Assembly: GCF_016772415.1 (NCBI RefSeq)
Contig: NZ_JAGSGD010000002.1
Coordinates: forward strand, 208,959 to 272,958
Direction: 5' to 3'
Length of the DNA: 64,000 nucleotides
Source of the DNA: Phenylobacterium glaciei
GTDB taxonomy: Bacteria; Pseudomonadota; Alphaproteobacteria; Caulobacterales; Caulobacteraceae
The notes below the pieces were generated by a model, which made no database searches, was not told the DNA's origin, and saw nothing but the letters and a program-made list of their open reading frames with translations. Positions 1-9,204 of the stretch are shown piece after piece. How positions within the stretch are numbered: position 1 is the stretch's first letter; the number at the start of each line of letters is the position of its first letter. Both the position numbers and the translations under genes were made by a program.

Positions 1-1
1 C

Positions 2-1279
<1,278 letters not shown>

Positions 1280-1392
1280 CGAAGCGGGTCCTTCGCCGCG
1301 GCGGATCGCCGCGGCGATCCGGGGACTCCGTCAAGGCGTTCTTTACCCACGCGGCCCATATTGGGGGAAGTTTCCAGGAGTCCTCCGGCCTC

Positions 1393-2226
1393 GTGTTCAA
1401 CGAAGAATACAAGCTGATTCAGCGCATGGTCCCCATGCTGCAGAGAGTGCTGATCGTTGATCCGGCGCCGGCCAGCGCACGTCTGCTGGCCGACCTGATG
1501 CGCAATATCTCAGCAGGCCATCTCTGGAACGCGCCGAGTAACCGCAAGGGCCTGGAGACCGCCGAGCAGGTCAATCCGCAGCTGATCTTCGTCGAGCTCA
1601 CCGGCGCCAATGTCGATGGGGTGGACTTCACCCGCCGGGTGCGCCGAAGCGAGATGAACTGCCGTCAGGCGCCCATCATCATGGTCACCGCGACGGCCAC
1701 GGCCGCCGCCATCCTCGGCGCCCGCGACGCCGGGGTGCATGAATTCCTGCGCAAGCCTTACACCGCCAAGGACCTGCTGCGCCGCCTGGAGGCCGTCACC
1801 CTGCGGCCCCGCGACTGGGTGGAGGCGGTGGACTATATCGGCCCCGACCGCCGCCGGTTCAATTCGGGCGACTATACCGGCAAGCTCAAGCGCCGCTCAG
1901 ATATCAAGACCACCCCGGACGCCGCCCGTATCACCCAGGCGCTGAAGATCCTGAAGTCCGCGGTCTCGGCGGCGGCCAGCGATCCGAAGCAGGCCCTGCG
2001 CTCGATGCAGGCGCAGGGCGCCGACCTGCAGAAGGCCGCCGTGGCGGTGGGTGATTTGAAGCTGGTGACCACCGTAGCCGACTTCCAGCGCTACCTGGCC
2101 GCCGCCGCCGACCGTGGCGTGCTGATCCCCGAGGAAGTCGCCCGCAAGGCCGCTCCGCTGCTGGCCTTGCTGCCGGCTGAGGAGCTCAGCCGTAAACCGT
2201 CCGACCGTGCGGTGGTCTCGATCTAG
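1393..2226 (+). CDS. Receiver-domain protein with Glu at the phosphoacceptor position
   Basis: A 277-residue protein whose residues about 17-135 form a CheY-like receiver domain. The acidic-pocket Asp is D23, the conserved Thr is T99 and the conserved Lys is K121 in RKPYT. Where a phosphorylatable Asp is expected, after the beta-3 strand LIFV, there is E68. The rest contains a GPDRRR segment near residue 150 and an Ala-rich helical C-terminus (about 175-265) with no recognised output domain. The chosen start is GTG 1393 with AGGAG 12 bases upstream; ATG 1429 or 1438 is possible and would still keep the whole receiver. It converges on rpoH across a shared hairpin. By family logic the Glu could mimic the phosphorylated state; the partner is unknown. 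Confidence 0.85.
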   Translation: MFNEEYKLIQRMVPMLQRVLIVDPAPASARLLADLMRNISAGHLWNAPSNRKGLETAEQVNPQLIFVELTGANVDGVDFTRRVRRSEMNCRQAPIIMVTATATAAAILGARDAGVHEFLRKPYTAKDLLRRLEAVTLRPRDWVEAVDYIGPDRRRFNSGDYTGKLKRRSDIKTTPDAARITQALKILKSAVSAAASDPKQALRSMQAQGADLQKAAVAVGDLKLVTTVADFQRYLAAAADRGVLIPEEVARKAAPLLALLPAEELSRKPSDRAVVSI

Positions 2227-2232
2227 GCTCAG

Positions 2233-2263
2233 CAAAAAGCCCTCCCCGTTTCCGGGAAGGGCT
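2233..2263 (-). terminator. Intrinsic terminator of rpoH
   Basis: An 11-bp imperfect stem (2238-2248 with 2253-2263, one mismatch) with a four-base loop lies between two convergent genes. Read on the minus strand it is followed by a run of T residues, as expected for termination of rpoH. On the plus strand the downstream tract CGTTT is poorer, so it may act only weakly for the receiver gene. Confidence 0.75.
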
Positions 2264-2285
2264 CGTTTGGCTCAGCTGGTTCCGA

Positions 2286-3173
2286 TCAGGCGTTGACCAG
2301 GTTCCGTTCCTGCGCGGCGGTCCGCATCGACTTCTGCAGTTTTTCGAAGGCGCGTACCTCGATCTGGCGCACCCGCTCGCGGCTGACGCCGTATTCGGAG
2401 GCCAGCTCCTCCAGGGTCGAGGGATCGTCCTTCAGGCGCCGCTCGGTCAGGATGTGACGCTCGCGGTCGGAGAGCTCGGTCATCGCTTCCTCCAGCAGAC
2501 CCATGCGCTGGGTCCGTTCCTGGTTCTCGGCGACCTGGGTCTCCTGGCTGACGGAGGTCTCATCCTCCAGCCAGTCCTGCCACTCGCTGTCGCCGTCCAC
2601 GCGCAACGGCGCGTTCAGCGAGGCGTCGGGGCCCGACAGCCGGCGGTTCATCGAGATGACTTCCTCGTTCAGCACCCCAAGCTTGGTGGCGATGATGGCC
2701 ACCTGGTCCGGGTGCAGATCGCCGTCCTGGAAGGCGCTGATCTGGCTCTTGGCCTTGCGCAGGTTGAAGAACAGCTTCTTCTGCGCCGCCGTGGTGCCCA
2801 TCTTCACGAGGCTCCAGGATCGCAGGATGTACTCCTGGATCGAGGCGCGGATCCACCACATGGCGTAGGTGGCCAGGCGGAAACCCTTGTCGGGCTCGAA
2901 CTTCTTCACCGCCTGCATCAGGCCGACATTGCCCTCGGAGATCACTTCCCCGATCGGCAGGCCGTAGCCGCGATAGCCCATGGCGATCTTGGCCACCAGG
3001 CGCAGGTGGGAGGTCACCATGCGGTGGGCGGCCTCCGGGTCTTCATGTTCCTTCCAGCGCTTGGCCAGCATGAATTCCTCATCCTTGGCCAACATCGGAA
3101 ATTTCCGGATCTCGGTGAGATACCGGCTCAGGCCGCCATCGGGCGACATCACGGACAGCGCGTTCGTGGCCAT
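2286..3173 (-). CDS. rpoH: Heat-shock RNA polymerase sigma factor (sigma-32)
   Basis: Directs RNA polymerase to heat-shock promoters. The 295-residue protein has sigma-70 region 2 (GNVGLMQAVKKFEPDKGFRL and AMWWIRASIQEYI), the RpoH-specific region QKKLFFNLRKAKSQI, and region 4 with a helix-turn-helix ending in SRERVRQIEVRAFEKL. An upstream in-frame TTG at 3182 exists, but ATG 3173 is preferred because AGGGGA lies nine bases before it and the product then begins MATNALSVMSP, typical of the family. It follows rluD on the same strand after 204 bp. A terminator hairpin follows its stop. Regulation by heat is expected from the family; no promoter could be assigned with confidence. Confidence 0.97.
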   Translation of the reverse strand: MATNALSVMSPDGGLSRYLTEIRKFPMLAKDEEFMLAKRWKEHEDPEAAHRMVTSHLRLVAKIAMGYRGYGLPIGEVISEGNVGLMQAVKKFEPDKGFRLATYAMWWIRASIQEYILRSWSLVKMGTTAAQKKLFFNLRKAKSQISAFQDGDLHPDQVAIIATKLGVLNEEVISMNRRLSGPDASLNAPLRVDGDSEWQDWLEDETSVSQETQVAENQERTQRMGLLEEAMTELSDRERHILTERRLKDDPSTLEELASEYGVSRERVRQIEVRAFEKLQKSMRTAAQERNLVNA

Positions 3174-3344
3174 GGATTTCAATCCCCTATTTCCCGGACA
3201 TCTGGGTCGCCGCGCTTAGACCGCGCGCGTCCGTCCGCCCCCTCAACCAACTAGATAGGTATTGGGTTTCGTGTGCGGAAGGGCGCTGGGAGGACGACCT
3301 TTAAGTCCGACTGCTCAACTCAGGTATTTCTATTCCCCAGCGGT

Positions 3345-3361
3345 GGCGCCTTCAAGGCGCC
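3345..3361. repeat. Perfect palindrome in the rluD-rpoH gap
   Basis: GGCGCCTT and AAGGCGCC pair around a single central base, 17 bases after the rluD stop in its direction of reading. No T-run follows on either strand, so it is not a classic terminator. It may mark the rluD transcript end or be part of the rpoH leader. The remaining gap (3174-3344) should hold the rpoH promoter, but I could not assign one. Confidence 0.4.
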
Positions 3362-3377
3362 GGGTCCGCAAGCTTTC

Positions 3378-4370
3378 TCACAGGGCTGAGAGCAAAGCTT
3401 CCAGCTGCGCCATATCCGGGGGCAGGGGGCTCTCGAAGCGCAGGGTTTCGCCGGTCACCGGATGGACGAAGCCCAGCACGGCGGCATGAAGGGCCTGGCG
3501 GGTCAGGCCGGCCTGCGCCATCGCGTCCCTTACCGCCGGAGTCGGCGGGCCCGAGCCATAGACCGGGTCGCCCAGGCAGGGGCTGCCCTTGGACGCCAGG
3601 TGCACGCGGATCTGGTGGGTGCGGCCGGTCTCCAGGGTGCATTCCAGCCGGGCGGCCTGGGGTTTCTTCTGCTGACCGAACACCGTCCGGGTCGAATAGT
3701 GGGTGATGGCCTCGCGGCCGCCCGACTTCAGCACCGCCATCTTCTTGCGGTCGGTGGAGGAGCGGCCGATCTGGGTGACGATGGTGGCCTTGGGCGGCGT
3801 CGGCGCGCCACGCACCAGGGCCACATAGATCCGGTCGATGTCGTGGGCCGCGAACAGGGCCGAGAGCCCCTGGTGAGCGGCGTCGGTCTTGGCCACCACC
3901 ACGACGCCGGAGGTTTCCTTGTCGATACGGTGGACGATGCCCGGCCGCGCCACCCCGCCGATGCCCGACAGCGAGTCGCCGCAGTGATGCAGCAGGGCGT
4001 TGACCAGCGTGCCGCTGGGCGTGCCGGGCGCCGGATGGACGGCCATCCCCGGCGGCTTGTCCACCACGATCAGGTAGGCGTCCTCATAGAGCACGGTGAG
4101 CGCGATCGCCTGCGCCTGCGGCTCGGCGGCCTCCGGCGGCGGGATCAGCAGTTCATACTCACCGGCCTGGGCCTTGGCCGAGGTGTCGGTGAGCACCTTG
4201 CCTTCGCGGGTGACCTGTCCCGCCGCCATCAGCGCCTGGATGCGGGCCCGCGACAGATCCGGCAGGTGTTCGGCCAGGGTCTTGTCCAGCCGCCCGCCGG
4301 CCTGCTCGGCCGTCAGGGTCAGGGCGAGGATGTCGCCAACCAGAACCTCTTCGTCGTCGGCAGTGTTCAT
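3378..4370 (-). CDS. rluD: RluA-family 23S rRNA pseudouridine synthase
   Basis: Converts uridines in rRNA to pseudouridine. Residues about 18-75 form an S4 RNA-binding domain (RLDKTLAEHLPDLSRARIQ). The catalytic domain carries the RluA signature HRIDKETSG at 147-155, with D150 as the nucleophile. Other family segments are VVDKPPGMAVHP and the C-terminal TGRTHQIRVHL. The length of 330 residues and the S4 domain favour RluD (helix 69 of 23S rRNA) over RluA, which lacks S4, but RluC remains possible. It lies upstream of rpoH on the same strand, and its start is 19 bp from the end of the ferritin gene. Confidence 0.9.
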   Translation of the reverse strand: MNTADDEEVLVGDILALTLTAEQAGGRLDKTLAEHLPDLSRARIQALMAAGQVTREGKVLTDTSAKAQAGEYELLIPPPEAAEPQAQAIALTVLYEDAYLIVVDKPPGMAVHPAPGTPSGTLVNALLHHCGDSLSGIGGVARPGIVHRIDKETSGVVVVAKTDAAHQGLSALFAAHDIDRIYVALVRGAPTPPKATIVTQIGRSSTDRKKMAVLKSGGREAITHYSTRTVFGQQKKPQAARLECTLETGRTHQIRVHLASKGSPCLGDPVYGSGPPTPAVRDAMAQAGLTRQALHAAVLGFVHPVTGETLRFESPLPPDMAQLEALLSAL

Positions 4371-4389
4371 ACGGCCACCCGGCCCATGA

Positions 4390-4707
4390 CTACAGTCCGC
4401 TCTTGTCGCTCGCCTCTTCCTCGTGGCCGGTGATCGAGCCCTTGGTGAAGAGGAATTCCTTCAGCTGCTCGGCGAACTGATCGTCGTTGCGGCGGATCCA
4501 CTCCAGAGCCATCGAGGCATGCTCGATCTCCTCATGGGCGTTGTGCAGCAGGATGGCCTTCAGGTCGGGGTCGTCGCAGTCGTCGGCGCGCTGCCGGTAC
4601 CAGTCCACCGCCTCCAGCTCCTCGATGAGCGAGGTGATGGCGTAGTGCATGTTCAGGGTCTTCCTGGACAGCTTCTCGCGCGGGACGTGAAGGCCTTCGC
4701 TGGACAT
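4390..4707 (-). CDS. EncFtn-type (encapsulated ferritin) ferroxidase
   Basis: A 105-residue protein of the EncFtn family, half-length ferritins that form a ferroxidase centre between two subunits and normally work as cargo in an encapsulin shell. Matching the Rhodospirillum rubrum protein from memory, the N-terminus MSSEGLHVPREKLS and the core EELEAVDWYRQRAD align well. Every functional residue appears kept: E30, E60 and H63 for the diiron centre, E29 and E32 at the entry site, and W36 and Y37 beside it. After residue 88 there is an acidic tail ending DKSGL, with no convincing encapsulin-targeting peptide of the LTVGSLRG kind. No encapsulin gene is in the window. Next to it are rluD and the divergent phoD. 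Identification is strong; the shell partner is unresolved. Confidence 0.88.
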   Translation of the reverse strand: MSSEGLHVPREKLSRKTLNMHYAITSLIEELEAVDWYRQRADDCDDPDLKAILLHNAHEEIEHASMALEWIRRNDDQFAEQLKEFLFTKGSITGHEEEASDKSGL

Positions 4708-4773
4708 CTCATGCTCCTGTCGTAACTCCCTGCTCTATGGCATGCGACATCGAGATCGCGAGCAGGAAAGATC

Positions 4774-6456
4774 ATGAGCATCAATAGACGTTCGGCCCTT
4801 GCGTTCCTTGGGCTTGGTATCGCCGCGCCGGCCTTCGCCCAGGCGCCCACCCGCTATGCCGGGACCGTGGCCTTCAAGCACGGCGTCGCCTCGGGCGATC
4901 CCCTGGCTGACCGCGTCATGCTCTGGACCCGCATCACGCCCGCCGAAGCCGGCGCCGGCGAGATCGCCTATCGCTGGCGCATCACCCCCACCGACAAGCC
5001 CGGCCTGTTCCGGCGGGTGAAGACCCTGACCGGCGAGGGCGTCACCAGTGCGGCGCGCGACTTCACCGTGAAGGTGGATGTCGGTGGCCTAAAGCCGGGC
5101 GCCCACTATACCTACGAATTCGAGGCCAATGGCGTGGTCTCGCCGCCCGGCTGGACCCGCACCCTGCCGGTGGGCAAGACCACCGACGTCGTCCTGGCGG
5201 TCGCCTCCTGCTCGCTGCATCCCAACGGCTACTTCCACGCCTATAGCGCCATCGTCTCCCTGCCGCGCGTCGACGCCGTGCTGCACCTGGGGGACTACAT
5301 CTACGAGTACGGCGGCCCCGGCTCCTACGGCATGGACAGCAAGGTCGCCTGGCACAGGGCCCACGAGCCCAACCACGAGATCCTCAGCCTGGCCGACTAC
5401 CGGACCCGCCACGCCCAGTACAAGTCCGACGTCCAGCTGCAGGCCGCCCACGCCAAGGCCGCCTGGATCGTGGTCTGGGACGACCACGAGACCGCCAATG
5501 ACAGCTTCATGTCCGGCGCCGAGAATCATACCCCCATCGACGAGGGCCCGTGGAACGAGCGCAAGGCCCGGGCCATCAAGGCCTATTACGAGTGGATGCC
5601 GATCCGCGAGCCGGCGGATGGCGGCTTCGCCATCAACCGCACCTTCCACTTCGGCGACCTGGCCAGCCTGATGATGCTGGAGACCCGTCTGACGGCCCGA
5701 GACAAGCAGCTCACCTACGACCAGGACCTCAACGGCATGGATGGCAAGCCCGACCTGCCGGCCTTCCGCAAGAAACTCGCCGACCCCTATCGCCGGATGA
5801 TGGGGGAAGAGCAGGAGGGCTGGCTGGCGGGCGAGCTGAAGGCCTCGGTGGCTTCTGGCCGCACCTGGCAGGTGCTGGGCAACGAGGTGGTGATGGCCCG
5901 CCTGGGCATTCCCAGCGCCCGCAAGGAGATGGGAGAGGCCGCCTACGCCAGGGCGCTCGCCGCCTCGTCCGAACCCGCCAGGAAGCGCATCACGCGGCTG
6001 GAGGAGTTCTCCAAGCTGGGCCTGCCCTATGGCCTGGATATGTGGGACGGCTATCCGGTGGACCGCGAGCGGGTCTATGCGGCGGTCAAGGCCGCCCAGG
6101 CCCGGGCCATCGTGCTGTCGGGCGACAGCCATGCGTTCTGGGTCAACGAGCTGTTCGATGAGGCGGGCGCGCGCGCCGGGGTGGAATTCGGCACGACAGG
6201 CATCACCAGCCCCGGCGCCGGTGACGTTCTGACCGCCTTCCCGATCGGGGAGGTTTTCGCGAGCGCCAACAAGGAGGTCGTGTTCAGCGACCAGGCCGCG
6301 AAGGGGTTCGTGCTGCTGACCCTGACCCCCACCGAAGCCAAGGGCGAGCTTATGGCGGTCTCCAACATCACCGAACCCACCTTCGAAACCCGGGTGGTGA
6401 AGACCTTCAAGGTGACGCCGGAACCGGGTGGGCTGTCGGCGCCGGTCGCCGTCTAG
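4774..6456 (+). CDS. phoD: PhoD-family alkaline phosphatase/phosphodiesterase, exported
   Basis: An exported phosphatase of the PhoD family that releases phosphate from organic phosphates in the periplasm, using calcium and iron by family precedent. Residues 1-22 are a signal peptide with a twin arginine (NRRSALAFLG) and an AFA-Q cleavage site, so Tat export is likely. An N-terminal PhoD_N domain (about 30-130) is followed by the metallophosphatase domain: VASCS with C146, LGDYIYEYGG at 172-181, WDDHETAND at 235-243 and LSGDSHAFW near the C-terminus. The length of 560 residues is usual. AGGAAA precedes the ATG at a good distance. Its stop codon overlaps the convergent exporter gene's stop in a shared CTAG. 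I see no clear Pho box. Confidence 0.93.
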   Translation: MSINRRSALAFLGLGIAAPAFAQAPTRYAGTVAFKHGVASGDPLADRVMLWTRITPAEAGAGEIAYRWRITPTDKPGLFRRVKTLTGEGVTSAARDFTVKVDVGGLKPGAHYTYEFEANGVVSPPGWTRTLPVGKTTDVVLAVASCSLHPNGYFHAYSAIVSLPRVDAVLHLGDYIYEYGGPGSYGMDSKVAWHRAHEPNHEILSLADYRTRHAQYKSDVQLQAAHAKAAWIVVWDDHETANDSFMSGAENHTPIDEGPWNERKARAIKAYYEWMPIREPADGGFAINRTFHFGDLASLMMLETRLTARDKQLTYDQDLNGMDGKPDLPAFRKKLADPYRRMMGEEQEGWLAGELKASVASGRTWQVLGNEVVMARLGIPSARKEMGEAAYARALAASSEPARKRITRLEEFSKLGLPYGLDMWDGYPVDRERVYAAVKAAQARAIVLSGDSHAFWVNELFDEAGARAGVEFGTTGITSPGAGDVLTAFPIGEVFASANKEVVFSDQAAKGFVLLTLTPTEAKGELMAVSNITEPTFETRVVKTFKVTPEPGGLSAPVAV

Positions 6457-7079
6457 CGGCGGTCCAGCGCCAGACGCAACCCGAAGGCGACGAAGACGCC
6501 GCCGGTCGCTCGGTCCAGCCAGCGCACCACGGCGGCGCGCTTCAACACGCGTGCGATCGGCTGGGTGGCGGCGATCAGCAGCCCCAGCCAGACGACGCCC
6601 AGCAGGACGTGAATGGTGGTCAGCAACAGCATGAAGGGCGCGGCCGGCACGCCGGCCGGCAGGAACTGCGGCAGGAACGACACGTAGAACACCCCCATCT
6701 TCGGGTTCAGCATGTTCGACAGGAAGCCCCGTCGCATCCAGGCGGTGTCGCCGCCCTTCATGGCCGGCGCGTCAGCGACTTCGAAGCTGTCGCGGGGTCG
6801 CAGGATCAGACCGATCCCCAGCCAGACCAGATAGGCCGCCCCGGCCCACTTCAGGATGTTGAAGGCGATGGCCGAGGCCTGCAGCACGGCGCCGAGGCCA
6901 AAGGCCACCAGCCCGCCCCAGGCGAAGCAGCCGGCCAGGATCCCCACCATGGCCAGCAGCGCCCGCTTGGGCCCCTCGACAGCGGCGGTGCGCAGGATGA
7001 GCGCGGTGTCCAGGCCCGGCGTCAGGGTCAGCAGACCTGCCGCGACGGTGAACGCCAGCAGGGCCTGGAGGATGGTCAC
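6453..7079 (-). CDS. LysE/RhtB-family amino-acid exporter
   Basis: A 208-residue inner-membrane protein with about six hydrophobic segments and the LysE-family N-terminal signature [18 protein letters not shown] second conserved segment, [24 protein letters not shown], is broken here only for display: the key part is [11 protein letters not shown] near residue 125. Members export amino acids such as lysine, threonine, homoserine or small derivatives; the substrate cannot be told from sequence. The start codon overlaps the hisI stop by four bases, so the two genes are probably translationally coupled. The stop codon overlaps that of phoD on the other strand. Confidence 0.9.
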   Translation of the reverse strand: MTILQALLAFTVAAGLLTLTPGLDTALILRTAAVEGPKRALLAMVGILAGCFAWGGLVAFGLGAVLQASAIAFNILKWAGAAYLVWLGIGLILRPRDSFEVADAPAMKGGDTAWMRRGFLSNMLNPKMGVFYVSFLPQFLPAGVPAAPFMLLLTTIHVLLGVVWLGLLIAATQPIARVLKRAAVVRWLDRATGGVFVAFGLRLALDRR

Positions 7080-7477
7080 GGCAGCCGTTCCTTCAGCTTG
7101 CCGTTCTCCACCACCCGGTAGAAGCAGGTACGGAAGCCGGTATGGCAGGCCCCGCCGTCGCCCTCGGGCGTCACCTTCAAGAGGATGGCGTCCTGGTCGC
7201 AGTCGATCCGGACCTCCTCCACCAGCTGGATCTGGCCGCTGGTGGCGCCCTTGTGCCAGAGCTCGTTGCGCGACCGGCTAAAATAGTGCGCCTCGCCGGT
7301 GGCGAGCGTCCGCTCCAGGGCCTCGGCGTTCATATAGGCCAGCATCAGCACCTCGCCGGTCTCGGCATGGGTGGCGATGGCCGGGATCAGGCCGGCGGCG
7401 TCGAACCGTGGCGCGAGCAGGTCGCCGCGTTCGAGGATTTCTTTGGTGGTCGCGGTGGGGAAACTAGGTTTGGCCAT
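7076..7477 (-). CDS. hisI: Phosphoribosyl-AMP cyclohydrolase
   Basis: Opens the purine ring of phosphoribosyl-AMP, the third step of histidine synthesis, in the cytoplasm. The 133-residue length matches a stand-alone HisI without a fused HisE domain. Visible signatures are [16 protein letters not shown], the acidic metal-binding stretch DCDQDAIL (D92, C93, D94, D96) and the zinc cysteines C111 and C118 in [11 protein letters not shown]. The stop overlaps the start of the exporter gene by four bases. Other his genes are absent from the window, so the pathway is scattered here. A plus-strand DUF817 gene begins 45 bp upstream of its start, so the two are divergent. Confidence 0.96.
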   Translation of the reverse strand: MAKPSFPTATTKEILERGDLLAPRFDAAGLIPAIATHAETGEVLMLAYMNAEALERTLATGEAHYFSRSRNELWHKGATSGQIQLVEEVRIDCDQDAILLKVTPEGDGGACHTGFRTCFYRVVENGKLKERLP

Positions 7478-7522
7478 GGGGGCATATGGCGCCGATCAGG
7501 TCCGTCGCGCTAGCTTCGCCGC

Positions 7523-8401
7523 ATGAGTCTGAAGGACTGGATCAAGGGCCGGGTGGCCGCGATGGACCTGGCCGTCCGTCCCTGGGCGGCCCGCTCAAGG
7601 CTCAACGCCTTCGCCTACGAGTTCCTGCTGTTCGGGCTGAAGCAGGCCTGGGCCTGCCTCTATGGGGGCGCGATGGTGGCTCTGCTGATTGGCAGCCATT
7701 TCTGGTGGCCGGCCGACGCGGCCCTGTCCCGCTACGATTTCCTGGTGGTCGCGGCGGTCGCCCTGCAGGTCCTGCTGCTGGCGACCAAGCTGGAACGCTG
7801 GGACGAGGCCGTGGTGATCGCGGTGTTCCACGTGGTCGGCACGATCATGGAGATCTTCAAGACCAGCCATGGCTCGTGGATCTATCTCGAGCCATCCGTC
7901 CTGCGGATTGCGGGCGTGCCGCTGTTCTCGGGCTTCATGTACGCCGCCATCGGCAGCTACATCGCCCGCGCCTGGCGGCTGTTCGAGATCCGGTTCCGGA
8001 ACTACCCACCGCTGTGGGGGCCGTGGCTGCTGGCGATCCTGAGCTACGCCAACTTCTTCACCCACCACTATACGGTGGATATCCGCTGGGGCCTGTTCGT
8101 CCTGTCGGTGGTGCTGTTCGGCGGAAGAAGCTTCCAGTTCACCCCGGACCTGAAGCCGCGGTCCATGCCCATGCTGCTGGGCTTCTTCCTGGTGGCGGTC
8201 TTCATCTGGTTCGCCGAGAACATCGGCACCTTCACCGCGACCTGGACCTATCCGCAGCAGGCCGCGCAATGGCGCCCCGTCGGCCTGGCGAAACTGGGGT
8301 CGTGGTATCTGCTGATGATGCTGAGCTTTGTCTTGGTCACCCTCGTCCACCGGCCGCGGCCGGTGGAGAGCGATGAGCCGCGGGAGACCCTGTTGGACTA
8401 G
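7523..8401 (+). CDS. DUF817 integral membrane protein
   Basis: A 292-residue membrane protein with about eight hydrophobic segments matching the uncharacterised DUF817 family, recognisable by FAYEFLLFGLKQAWACLYG, the segment VGTIMEIFKTSHGSWIYLEP and WFAENIGTFTATWTYP. No function is established for the family. The charged and aromatic residues in the middle, E119, H124, W127 and Y129, look conserved and could line a site in the membrane; that is inference. It is divergent from hisI (45 bp) and convergent with folE, sharing a CTAG where both stops overlap. Confidence 0.85.
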   Translation: MSLKDWIKGRVAAMDLAVRPWAARSRLNAFAYEFLLFGLKQAWACLYGGAMVALLIGSHFWWPADAALSRYDFLVVAAVALQVLLLATKLERWDEAVVIAVFHVVGTIMEIFKTSHGSWIYLEPSVLRIAGVPLFSGFMYAAIGSYIARAWRLFEIRFRNYPPLWGPWLLAILSYANFFTHHYTVDIRWGLFVLSVVLFGGRSFQFTPDLKPRSMPMLLGFFLVAVFIWFAENIGTFTATWTYPQQAAQWRPVGLAKLGSWYLLMMLSFVLVTLVHRPRPVESDEPRETLLD

Positions 8402-9027
8402 CGGTTGACGAAGTCCAGGAACCGCTGACGCAGGGTCGGATCGGTCTTGAAGACGCCGGTGAACTGGGTGGTGATCGTCGTGACGTGCCGGTGGTGCACG
8501 CCCCGGGTGGTCATGCACTGGTGGGCGGCGTCGATCAGGACGGCGACGCCGGCGGGGCGCAGGCTGTCGGTGATGGCGTCGGCGATCTGCTGGGTCATGG
8601 TCTCTTGAGTCTGCAGCCGGCGGGCGAAGATTTCGACCACCTTGGCCAGCTTGGAGATGCCGACGACGCGATTGGTAGGCATATAGGCCACGTAGGCCTT
8701 GCCCAGGAACGGCGCCATGTGGTGCTCGCAGTGGCTCTCCACCTCGATCTCGCGCAGCATGACGATGTCGTCATAGCCCTGCACGTCTTCGAAGGTGCGG
8801 GAGAGTTCCTTGGCCGGATCGAGGCCGTAGCCTTCGAACCATTCGCCATAGGCGTCCACCACCCGCTTGGGAGTGTCGATCACGCCTTCGCGCCGCGGGT
8901 CGTCGCCGGCCCAGGCGATGAGGGTGCGGACAGCCTCCATCGCCTCTTCGCGCGTCGGGCGTTTCACGGCTTCAAGATCAACGCCGGGAGTTCCGACGAG
9001 GGTTCGGTCGCGAGTAACAGCGTCCAT
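8398..9027 (-). CDS. folE: GTP cyclohydrolase I
   Basis: Converts GTP to 7,8-dihydroneopterin triphosphate, the first step of tetrahydrofolate synthesis. The 209-residue product shows the zinc site C100 in SHCEHHMAPFLGK with H103, and the second zinc cysteine C171 in QCMTTRGV. VGISKLAKVVEIFARRLQTQE is represented by VGISKLAK at 122-129. The open frame extends 47 codons further upstream, but the added residues are unlike the family, and ATG 9027 gives the expected length. The upstream gap (9028-9204) is shared with divergent cysS. Its stop overlaps that of the convergent DUF817 gene. Confidence 0.96.
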   Translation of the reverse strand: MDAVTRDRTLVGTPGVDLEAVKRPTREEAMEAVRTLIAWAGDDPRREGVIDTPKRVVDAYGEWFEGYGLDPAKELSRTFEDVQGYDDIVMLREIEVESHCEHHMAPFLGKAYVAYMPTNRVVGISKLAKVVEIFARRLQTQETMTQQIADAITDSLRPAGVAVLIDAAHQCMTTRGVHHRHVTTITTQFTGVFKTDPTLRQRFLDFVNR

Positions 9028-9204
9028 GTGAGATCGGTTCTTTCCAGGGCTGAGTTGCGCCGGGACGAAGGTCCCGGAAAGACGCGTGGCCACCCTTATA
9101 CGTAAGGCGAAGCTTTCCGGTTGCGAGACCGTGGCTTCCCTGACGCCCCGTCTGTATATGGGGCGCAAGCCTTTCCCGGCAACTGTTACGCAGCGTCAGA
9201 CCTT

